From Plazaster borealis (lineage: Eukaryota > Echinodermata > Asteroidea > Forcipulatida > Labidiasteridae), in the NCBI GenBank assembly GCA_021014325.1, contig CM037472.1:1736001-1800000 (forward strand): a DNA stretch of 64,000 nt, given 5' to 3'. Each line of letters starts with the position of its first letter. The first letter of the stretch is position 1. Below the pieces are notes generated by a model that was given only the letters and a program-made list of their open reading frames with translations, ran no database searches and was not told where the DNA came from. The position numbers were made by a program, and so were the translations under genes. Of the stretch, positions 23,001 to 33,000 are shown piece by piece.

Positions 23001-26000
23001 CCACTTTCTGTTCTAGGGGGCGGAAGGACCCAACCTCGTTCCCAGTGGTGTACGATCTTGCCGCGCAATTTTTTTTTTCTTTCCAAGAATGCCTTGCTCG
23101 ATTGTAACCCCTGCAAGTGTGACTTTAAAGTATCCAAATATATTTGATATTTTAATTAGTCCTGTGGTTGATCCATTCTGTGTTACAGACTACGCAGAGC
23201 GCGCTGTCAAAAGACGCATAAGTCAAAGAGCAACTGGCCCCATCAGTTCTTTTTCGATCTTGTGATGTATGCAGTTTAGGGAGACCATATAAAAACATGA
23301 TTCACTTGAAATGTATTGCGTCAAAATACGTGCATTTTTACACGCGCAAACTAAGCGCCCGACGAGCGCTCACAAGCGCTCGAATGTTTTAACAAGTGTG
23401 TGCGCAAAGCAGTAACTTTTCGTGAGCCAATCAGCGTTGGTTTTTAGTGGTTCCCTTTTAGGGGTTAGTGACGAGAAAGGTATCGATACGGCGCGCTGCC
23501 CATGGTAGCGAGGCTGGGAAGGACCATACCAACAGTGCTATTCCTAGTTCAGTGACAGTGTACATGTACCTAGTAATTCACCAGAACAAAAACAATGCTA
23601 ACAATGCAAGGCGCATTCCCTACAGGCATGAAGGGCAAGTCGGCAGTTTAAACCAACTAAATGTGTTCACTTTCCTCTTACTCTTAGTCTTAGCTTGCCC
23701 TGAGTGCTTCAATGTTTTAAAATAAATAACCTTTTACAAAGATATTACAAATATTATTGTTAAGAATTTTTCAATTTCCTCCGAATTACTTCCCTCGTGG
23801 TATACTGAGCACGGCCATTTTAGATTGACCCCAATCATGCCAATCAAATCACGACATCATCGGCTGGCTGGGCTGTGGGCGGAGCGAGGATGCGAACAAT
23901 TCAACGGCTGTTTTTACTTTTATGTGAACATAGCCTGGCACTACACATTGGTTATTTTAGCCTGCGTGATACTGTAGGTGTAACATAAAACAGCTGTTCA
24001 ATCATTAGCAATCTTACTTGATCAATCTTGCTAAATTATGATTATTTTTATTTATCTTTGTAGAATGAAAACTCTGCAACCTCCAAGGCAAGATCCTCTC
24101 AGCCTGTCATCTCACCAGCTGCAAGACGTCAATATGAAAGCAATTTGTTGAATGCATTCCAAGCGATGAAAGAAGGCATGTCTGTTCACAGAGCATCCAG
24201 GCAGTATGGTGTCCCTGAATCAACACTTCGTGTTTGGACCAAAAGAAAGGTTTCCGCTGACCATGGAAGACCCCTTAGATCTTCCAAGCACACTGCCTCA
24301 CCGCTGGCAAGACCTAAGCATGAGACCACTTTGAAGAATGCAGTCCAGGCAACAAATGAGCATGAGGGGACCAGTTTGGTGGATGCAGTCCAGGCAACAA
24401 CAAAAAGGAAGTCTGGTAACAAAGCAAGTGAACAGGATGGTGTCCCAGAATCAACACGTCGTGACAAGGCTAGAGGAAACAACGCCATTAACTGTAGAAA
24501 ACCTCAACAATCCTCCAAGCCTACCACCTCACCGACTGCAAAACATAAGTACATGAAGTATGATGAAGTCAGTTTAGTGAAAGCATTAAAGGCATCAATA
24601 AACGGCATGTCTGTTTACAAAGCATCCAGGCTGTATGGTGTCCCAAAATCAACACTTTTTTACAGGAATAGAAGAATCGTTTCCACGCAACGTTCAGGGC
24701 ATATTGCCTCAGGCAGTGCAAGACTGCAGTATGATGAAACTAGATTAGTGAATGCATACCAGGCAACAAAGAGGGGCTTGTCCATTTACAAGGCATCCAA
24801 ACTGTATGGTGTCCCAAAATCGACACTTCGTTACCGGACTATAAGGAAAGAGAAACGTCCATACAATGAGGTGAATGTAGTGAATGCAGTCAAGGCAATA
24901 CAAGAAGGCATGTCAGCTTACAAAGCAGGCAAGCAGTTTGGTGTCCCACCATCAACACTTCGTGACAAATCAAGAGGAATTGTTAAGATTGACAGTACTA
25001 AACATCGACAATCCTCCAATCCCACGCCGTTGAAGATGTCACAATGTCTTCTGTACAATAAGACCAATTTGATTCAAGCCTCCGAAACTGCAAAAGGTGG
25101 CATGTCTGTTCGCAAAGCAGCCAGGCAGCATGGTGTCCCAGAATCGACACTTCGTGACTTGATTAAAAGAAATGTTGTCATTGAGGACGCACGTACTGGC
25201 CAAAGGAATATATTCACCAGTGATCAAGAACAGAAGATGGTCGACCACATCAAGCACATGGCTAATATTGGATATAAGAATTCAAAATCTGACATCAAAT
25301 ATTTCGCTGCAGATTATGCAAATGCTTTCGGACAAAATTTACCAGCCAATAAACCACTCTGTGACAGCTGGTATTCTGGTTTTATAAAGCGTTGGCCAGA
25401 CTTACAATCAGTATTAAAGCACAAGAAAGAATCCAAAGCCAGATGTGCCTCACAAGACGCTTCAAAAAACTACTTCAAGGAATTGGCCAATATCCTCACC
25501 ACGAACAATTTGCTTGAATCTCCCGAAAGCATCTATAACATTGATGGATATCTTCTCAGCAAAGAGCATACTCCACCACAAAGTGTGTCAAATGTCACCA
25601 CTAAGCCGAAAGCAATTAAAACACAGCCAGTTACCATCATTGGGGGAGGCAGTGCCAGCGGTTATTACATTCCTCCGTATTTTGTGTTCTCTTGCAGATG
25701 GAAACCATTGTATGTGGAGGGTTCTCCCCCTGGAACAGCCGGTGCTATGAAGGGCTGGTCTAATTCGGATGTTCTTAAGAACTATCTTGAGATGCATTTT
25801 GCCAAGTATGCATTCCTAAGTGATTCAAGACGCAAGGGTTATAAGACATTGGTTCTGTATGATGGCAACAAGTACCACCTCTCTTTGTTTATGGCAGACT
25901 GGGCCAAGAAAAATCATGTGATTCTGTTTGTGTTACCACCTGGTGGAAGTCATGTGACTGAGCCACACGATGCTGGGTTGTTGAGGCCGTTCCAGTTCAT

Positions 26001-26727
26001 GTATTCCAGTGAGTGCCAACTTTATCGCTCAAAGAATCCTGGCATCCGAATAACAAAGTATAATTTTGCCAAACTGGCAGCCAAATCCTACTTGATGGCA
26101 ATGTCTCCGACAATCCTGAAAGCTGTATTCTGCAACGCTGGTATTTATCCATTTCCAAACAGCATCAGTGCAAATTCTCAGGTTACACCCACTGCTGGCG
26201 TCATCTCTTTCTTGTCAGATGACCAGGACAAACAAAACAACGCAATGCAGCAAAGTCCAACAGCTGACATTAAACCAATCCTTAACGAAACTGTAGCAAG
26301 ACCAGCGACTAACATCGCCACACAAGAACCGGCTTTCCTAATAAAGAAGGAAAAATTTACAACTTTTTCAGATGCAGGTCCAACTTATAAGGAATCTTGC
26401 CATGGTATCCCTATGGAAGACGGATCTGACGACTGTGGTGGCATAGAAACCAAATTCACAAATACCACAAATACATCTCCCCTGCCTGACCCTTCAGTGT
26501 GTGCTTCAGTTAGCGCCTCAAGAAGCATCTCATCAGACTGTAGACCTTCAGTGAAGGAGGAAAAGGTCAACTGCTTTGTTTTTTCCACCAGCCATCAAGC
26601 GTTGCAGCAAAGTCCAACAGCTGACATTAAACCAATCCTTACTGAAACTGTAGCAAGACCAGTCACTAATATCGCCACACCAGAACCAGCTTTCCTAATA
26701 AAGAAGGAAAGATTTACAACTTTTTAA
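20044..26727 (+). CDS. Gene A: psq-array + DDE_1 transposase-like protein, C-terminal finger lost
   Basis: Two exons: 20044-20094 (MSTKKVSAIAAINSKIK) and 24064-26727, joined in phase 0 across a 3969-bp GT/AG intron; 904 aa. It contains six pipsqueak-type HTH repeats (consensus NAFQATKEGMSVYKASRQYG then VPESTLRD), the second degenerate, then a CENP-B/Tigger-like second DNA-binding region (FTSDQEQKMVDHIKHMA, WYSGFIKRWPDL). A DDE_1 core follows with Asp511 (YNIDG), Asp617 (LYDGN) and Asp653 (EPHDAG), the pogo/Tigger D-D-D spacing. The 3' end carries an internal tandem duplication (about 26247-26384 repeated at 26603-26741). The second copy has TAA where the first has TCA, so translation stops before the zinc finger; finger relics lie at 26772-26895. 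Probably DNA-binding; catalytic activity unproven. Confidence 0.85.
20264..20393 (+). repeat. Minisatellite of GTCAACTCGTACCCAG units
   Basis: Seven to eight units of 15-17 bp (AGGTCAACTCGTACCCA with small variants) in the gene A intron. A second cluster of three units is at 20967-21015. Confidence 0.9.
21250..21660 (+). other. Intron segment with TATA-like box and short ORF, unassigned
   Basis: ATATAAAG at 21324-21331 is followed by ATG at 21357 and an open frame of 93 codons that matches no family I know. A donor-like CTTTGTATGT and an acceptor-like TTTTTTGAACAG surround the T-rich middle. The frame also contains a palindromic segment (GTTCACGTGCATACCACGCG with GTAGGCGTGAACGCG). May be the promoter end of a degraded mobile element. 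Confidence 0.2.
21797..21962. mobile_element. 166-bp near-perfect hairpin MITE with TAAT duplication
   Basis: GGGATTAACAGTGTGAT at the left mirrors ATCACACTGTTAATCCC at the right. The arms stay complementary through CCCGGTCTTCACTGCGTGG to a small loop near CTCGCCTTCGGCTCG. TAAT flanks both sides (21793-21796 and 21963-21966). Confidence 0.85.
22285..22661. mobile_element. TTAA-flanked foldback MITE, family 1
   Basis: Inside the intron of gene A. TTAA + AGGGCATGGACACATTTGG at the left, CCAAACGCC...GCC + TTAA at the right. The interior matches family 1, including GGCTCAATTGGTCATCGAAG. Confidence 0.85.
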
Positions 26728-26895
26728 GATGCAGGTCCAACCAATAAGGAATCAATAAGGAATCTTGCCACGTCTTAGTCAATTGGGCCCAATGTGATCA
26801 ATGTGAACACTGGACGCATCTGTCCTTTTGCACAAACACATCATTTACCTTGTATGTGGCCTGACAGTCCATTTCTCTGCCCTCATTGCATGTGC
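26728..26895 (+). pseudogene. Relic of the PHD-like finger downstream of gene A
   Basis: After the stop codon the DNA still matches the finger region of gene C: TGGGCCCAATGTGATCAATG, TGGACGCATCTGTCCTTTTG and TTTCTCTGCCCTCATTGCA. Stops and indels break the frame (CACGTCTTAGTC, CATTTACCTTGTATGTGGCC), and the first cysteine cluster is missing. Confidence 0.75.
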
Positions 26896-27038
26896 AAGTA
26901 GAGCTAAATGTATTTTCGTAAATTTGTCACGATTCGGTTTGTTGGGCATGATTTTTTTTAGTAATTTTCCCCCCAAAAAACAGTAACGTGAAAATTACAC
27001 AAAAAGTTTACCAGGTAGTTGTTCAGTTGTTTGTGGGT

Positions 27039-27335
27039 TGTCGTGGCCGGGCGGTCTTGAGTGGCGGACTCCAGTTCGATTTTGGGTTCGAATCCGGGCC
27101 TGGTCAGTCACGACAATTGTGTCCTTGAGCTAGACAGTTTATCGTAATTGCTTCTCTCCACCCTGGAGTACAATTGGGTATTGTTGAGAGCTGGGGAGTA
27201 AATTGCAATGGACTGGCATCCTGTCCCGCGGGAATAGAAATATTCTCAGTTGTTTAATGCCAATGAATCCAGATATAGTTAAGTATCTTGCCACCAAAAC
27301 ACCAACACTTTAGTCTGATGCACTAAACCACTCGG
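27039..27335 (+). mobile_element. tRNA-Leu-like SINE downstream of gene A
   Basis: Starts GTCGTGGCCGGGCGGTCTTG (type II tRNA A-box-like), with B-box GGGTTCGAATCC 50 bases on, then a shared body (TGTGTCCTTGAGC, TAATTGCTTCTCTCC). An orthologous copy follows gene B at 36113-36320, so it was part of the duplicated unit. Other copies or parts: 16160-16392 (-), 31652-31730 (+), 36488-36728 (-), 57722-57960 (-), 61987-62075 (+), 62880-63240 (-). Confidence 0.7.
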
Positions 27336-29449
27336 CCATGACTTCTATTTAGAGTAGAGCCATTGCCCAAGGTGCTTCAATGAGAGTGGTAAACTGGAGA
27401 AGTCACCAGTCTGTGCTCAATTGCAATAGTATTTGGGCCACTGTTGTAAGAGATAAGGTTCTCAACTTTCGGTCAATTTCTGCAGTGGCACTGATTGATC
27501 ACATGTACAATGTACAATGTCAGGAAAGTGTGGCATGGGTTACCTCACCGTTGTGTGCATAGCATATGGGAGATTTTGAGGCATTTTGGAGTTAATACAT
27601 TGTATATATTTTTATATTTTATTCGAAATAGTGATGAATCTTTAGTTCACTGAGGTATAACAATAGATACTAGATTATTAAAGGGTGTGCACAGCATTGG
27701 TAAGAGTGAAAGTATGAAATACTTTTGCTTGAAATACTTTTGAAATGGGATTTGTTTGGTTTGGGGGGGTTTTCGTTATTTTTTTTTACTCCAATGACTG
27801 ATTGAACTTGAACTTTCACAAGTTTCTTATTTTATACATGTATGTTAGGTGACATAAAGTGTGGATACGGGTCTTTAACTATAACCAATTAGGTCCTGAT
27901 GCTTTGAAACAAAATTAAACGATTTGGTTATTAAACAAATGGTTTGTCTTAAAAAGAAAATTATTTTGATAAGCTCTTTTACGGTTATATCTGCCATCTT
28001 GTTCAAAGGACAGATTTGTTTATTCTGAACACTCAATGTAGTCTGTGACTCGGCGCTCGAACCTCACGCACATGTCTGGAAGTTCGAGCGCTGAGTAGCA
28101 GATAGCAATGAGTGTGTGAAGTATATAAATCTGTCCTTTGAAGAAAATGGCGTACGAAGGATCTCTATTTTACCCCGACAAAACAGCCGTTGTGTTCTTT
28201 ACTAAAATGAACTTGGAGTTCGAACCATGGAGGTAGAAATTACTTCCCAACTTTATTAACTACAAATAAACAATTGGTTTGTTAACCACTTCTGGGCAGT
28301 ATTCCCCCAAAAAAAACATTCCGTGCCTCTGCGGGGTAGGATTTTGCGGAATGTTTTGGAGCTAATTTACAAAAAGGCAAGACCTTGAATCAGTTATTAC
28401 ACAATAACCCTGGAAAAAGAGAGATTACAAGCATACATTCCAGTACTCTCTGTCCCTCTTTGTACAGAGGAAACAAATCAAAGTATGGTAGGTGCATGCC
28501 TGTGCTCGATACACAATGTAAAGTCTGGGTGGGTATGCGCACCAGGGCCCAATTTCATGGCTCTGCTTATGGAAGCAGGGATTCCGCACTTATGTCAAAC
28601 ATATTTCACGTTAGCAGGAAATGTTTGCTTGTGCGCCTGCGTACTCCACGTTACTAGGCATTCTTCGCTGACACAGCTATTGCAGCAATTTGGTGCTTAC
28701 ACAGTAAGCGGAGAATGGTGATTGTAAGCGCAGAATTCAGCGGAAAGCAGAGCTATAAAATTGGGCCCAGCTGTCCGGCTCAACAAAAAAATTGAGGGCG
28801 CTCCAAAATTGTTCCAAGTAGGAAAACAATGTCTGCCGTAGGTCAGTTTAGAAAAATTTGGCGGGTGTAACTCAGTAATTTAATGGTTTGTTAACTAATT
28901 TTTAACTCAATTAATTTTAATCCAAATTTTTAGAGTAGTGAAAGATCTCTATTCCACCGTCAGTTAGGAAGTTAAGCAATTTAGTCCTTCACTGAACTAT
29001 AGGGGCAGCACAATGTAAATACAGTTATCAAAAAATGAATGATTTGGTAGTAAATGAAGCGATAAAATGGGTGCTCTGGGGGTGAAACTACACACAAGCA
29101 TATGCCATCTTTGGAGTCGATGTTCTGAAACAGTGAAAACATATCGGGTGTTTTTTCACTATTTTCTTGTGACTCTGGTGACCAGTTGAGCCAAAATTTG
29201 CCCTGTTTTGTTATTTTATTGCTGGTTAACATAAAGTATGGAAACTGGTTTCCGAAAATTATCAATGTTGTCCATCTTGGGCTTTAAATAAAGGTTTAGT
29301 TGACGGACTTAAATTTCCAAAACTCATATTGTGTGATTGAAATGACTGTCAGTAGTTTCTCTGAGACACCCCCCTTCCCCCGTCTATTCGTTTTTTCCCG
29401 TTTTCTTAAGAAAAGTTAATGTCAATGAGTAGGATTTGAAAGTTTTAAC

Positions 29450-29690
29450 ATTGGAAATCTAGTAAGGTTTGCGGTAACACAACTAAATGGTTATAAAACA
29501 GGATATTTTTTGATACCATGCTCAAATTTTTGCTCGGCCCCACCAGTCTCATCCAATACTGATGGAATGGGCTAATGAGCTTTCTTAATTCTTGTTCAGG
29601 ATGTAGTGATGCGTGATGGGAACAATTATACTGTGCAGTCGTTGTAATGCGCACAATCATAAACACACAATTATATAAAAAGCAACGAGG
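29450..29690 (+). repeat. Duplicated block upstream of gene B, matching 37940-38185 upstream of gene C
   Basis: Shared words include GATACCATGCTC/TGTACCATGCTC, GGCCCCACC, TCAGGATGTAGTGATGC, ATGGGAACAATTATACTG and GCACAATCATAAACACACAA. It lies 380 to 800 bp upstream of the respective leaders, so the duplicated unit extends well upstream of exon 1. Confidence 0.75.
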
Positions 29691-30067
29691 CTCGATCAGA
29701 CCATGGATATGAAAACGATCTCTTTAAACAATTGAACAGAATTACAATATTTATTTTGCACTAGATTTTATCAATGGAGCATCATTATTGATAGTTGAAT
29801 CTTTAAAGAAGAGGTAACCGGGGTTATTAGGTCAGGGGGAAAGGTCAAATGCGCCCAGCACATCTGGGGCATGGGGGGGGGGTGGGCGTTGGGATCGAGC
29901 GAAGCTTAAAAGTAACGTTTACCGAGCTAGAGAGGGCGTTTGTCAAAAATAAAAAAATGGGCACACACTTGGCACCCAGTCTCCTTTGTATATATCGAAA
30001 CATGAGGGTTGCTTTACGGACAGGGTCTCAGTCTAAACTCAATTCGCAGAGTGTATCGACAATCAAG

Positions 30068-33000
30068 ATGTCAACGACCAAAAGTACGAAGAAAGTTTCA
30101 GCATTTGCTGGAATTAGCTCCAAAATAAAGGTTTGTTTTTGTTATTGAATTGTTAACAGATTTGGTTGGTTGCCGTTTGTATTTGTAGGGAGAAGAATAT
30201 ATATAAGTTTGCACTTAAAAAATACATTAAAAACAGGTCGTGTTATTATTGGGCGCAATCTTTGAAAAAGGATATAAACGTTTGTGTTGTGGTGCTCGGT
30301 TAGCCCCACTTCTGTGGCCAAGGATTCATGGATCGTTGGCCACAGAAGTGGGGCTAGTGCTCGGTGTGCCATTTTTGAAGGTGCATATTCGTTTCTTTTG
30401 CTTGATTTTGAATCTTGCGCAGGATAGCTCGGGCACAAACTTTGTATTTGTAGTTCAACGACTAGTATTATTTTTATTTATTTAATTTATTAATTTATAA
30501 GTAATTCTCACCACTTTTTTTTTTTTTATACTTTTGGAGTAACTATAGAATGCAGGGCCACTTGGTGTGTGGACTATATTTCCCTTTGTTAAACAATCCC
30601 TCTTCACCAGTGTGTTCTTATATACAGCTCTGAAGTGGCCCTGCATTCTATAGTTGAGCTTTACTTTTTTATAGTCGGTATAAAACAAAAAAAGTGTTGA
30701 GAATTACTTAATATATAAATACAATAGTTGTTGAACTACTACAAAGTTTACGCCCGAGCTATCCTGTGCAAATTTCAAAATCAAGCAAAAGAAACGAATT
30801 TAGAATTTACCTCCAGTCTAGCCCCACTTCTGTGGATGGATCGTTGGCCACAGAAGAAGTGGGGCTACCTCCAGTCCAGCATGTCCAGGGGTTAATATTT
30901 AATAATTAAAATTGTAAGTTCTAAGTACGTATCGTTCTGCTGGATCTTAACTTCTGTAATACTTTTGTTCCAACAAAACTTTAGCCCTCCTTGTTTTGTG
31001 TGGCCAAGCTGAATCCTTGGCCAAACGCCAGGAACCATTTTTTCTTAAGCTTACCGATAACAAATTCAAGGCGCCAAGAAGTATAAACTAAGACTAGACC
31101 CAGTAACCATGGTAACTGGGGCGCTGTATTCCTTTTTCGAAATTTTGACATTATTGGTCGTACTAACTAGCGCCCCAGCTTATCAAAGTATTTTGCCTGA
31201 GGGATCTTCAATTTAGACGGGTGCCTTGCCTCAACCGTGATAACAGGGCGGTCGAGGCAGGACACTTGTGTACAATTGGACAGGTGTCCTGCCTCAACCG
31301 CGCTGTTATCACGGTTGAGGCAAGGCACCCGTCTAATGTTCAAAGTTGACCCCGGCGGTTTACCGATAAGCTCAGATGGACTTCACAAAAATCGTAAATT
31401 TGCAGCACAAAACAAAATCGTGAGTACATTTAAATGCCTCATGTTGCATCGTAAACATATCAAGAAGCCAGTAGGCGGTTGTCTTGAAAAATGCGTCGGG
31501 CGGCCATTAAAAAAAAAGTTTTTTAAAGGCCCCCCCTCCTTCCTTTTTAAAAAAAGGCAGGACGATAAACATGTTTTTTATTTTATTTTGCCTTATTGTT
31601 TCATTGACCTTTCATTGACCTTTGAGTTTGTTTTGTTTCAAAACAAATTGCGTGTCAAGGCCGAGCGGTTTAGCGACTGGACTTTATAATCAACAGAGTA
31701 TGGGTTTGAGTCCCTGACTTGAAATTTAAAAAACACCATCCTTCCAAAAAGAGATTTACATGCCAGCAAGAATTATCAGAAATATCTAATCTCACCATGC
31801 AAAGCCTCAAAACTTATTTTTTCCAAAAAAACACCTGTTTTCTTAAAACCTGTTAAAGGTATCGTACACGTTTGGTAATGACTCAAAGCAAATATTAGCA
31901 TAAAAACTTACTTGGTAACAAGTAACGAAGAGCTGTTGATAGTATAAAACATTGTAGGAAATGACTCCCTCTGAAGTAACGTAGTTTTTGAGAAAGAGGT
32001 AATTTCTCACTAAAATAATAAAAACTTCTTGCAAGAAGTTTTTATTCCTATCTGAAAGCACACAAATTTGTACAACAAGGGTGTTTTTTCTTTCATCATT
32101 TTCTTGCAACTTCGATGACCAATTGAGCCCAAATTTTCACAGGCTTGTTATTTTATGTATACATGTATGTTGGGATACACCAAGTGAGAACACTGGTCTT
32201 TGACAATTTCCAAACGTGTTCAGTGCCTTTAAAGGGTGTGTACAACATTGGTAATTGCCAAAGACCTGTATCCAAACTTGATGTGACTCAACATATACAT
32301 GAAAGAACGAACCTGTGAAAGTTTAAGCTAAATCGGTCTTCGGAGTCATGAGAAAACAGTGAAAAAAAACCTTATGTGTTTTAACTTTTTTCAAACATCG
32401 GAATTTATCCTGCAGGATAAATACTATTATTTTACTCATTTCGTAAAAACTATAGCATTTCAAGCAAAACTATTTCAAGGGAAGTTTTCTACCATGACCA
32501 TCTTTATACCATGTAAGTTATGTGCAAATCTGTGAGCATTTATATTTTCATTCTTACCAATGTTGTACACACCCTTTAAGTGTGCCCTCAGTGGCTGCTC
32601 ATGCCTGCAGGTACCAGGTTGAGGTGCTAGGATATCAGTAAGAGCACAGAGGAAGGACCACGGAAATAGCGAACTACAACTAACCCTAATCCTAACCCTA
32701 ACCCTAACCCTAAACCTAACCCTAAAACAATAGAGATCAGTTGGCTGTAAAAGCAACCACTAGATAAGCACAATAAAATGGTATTACCAGAATTAAGGTC
32801 AGCCAAAATTTCATATCACATGCATCTTCTGTGACTGGTGTCCTGCAACCAACCACAACAACCCTCAAAGCAGAGACCAATTTCATGGCGCTGCTTACCA
32901 CAGAAATCTATTTTTATAATAACAACAATAGCAATAATTTTAAAAATAAACATGTATAAAAAAAAGATGAAAAAACTTTGTGTCATGATTGGATTTTTTA

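Larger units (their letters stand above)
26900..29830. other. Spacer between genes A and B
   Basis: Holds the SINE at 27039-27335, a partial family 3 MITE from 27678, a hairpin at 28005-28140 (ACAGATTTGT arm against ATAAATCTGTCC; CGCTCGAAC against GTTCGAGCG) and a GGGCCC-type foldback at 28549-28768. From about 29450 there is sequence shared with the region before gene C (GCACAATCATAAACACACAA at 29651 and 38129). No gene seen. Confidence 0.55.

Noticed and set aside
24186..24488. Minus-strand 100-codon ORF inside gene A exon 2, and similar ORFs in B and C
   Set aside because: Shadows of the psq repeats; the plus-strand frame carries the recognisable domains.
27039..27110. Candidate tRNA-Leu gene
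   Set aside because: A-box and B-box-like parts exist, but the variable arm and acceptor stem do not pair, and several copies with a common 3' body show it is a SINE.
28147..28240. Possible short first exon starting ATGGCGTACGAAGG
   Set aside because: The frame closes after 20 codons at TGA and no family match is visible. It sits at the edge of a hairpin.
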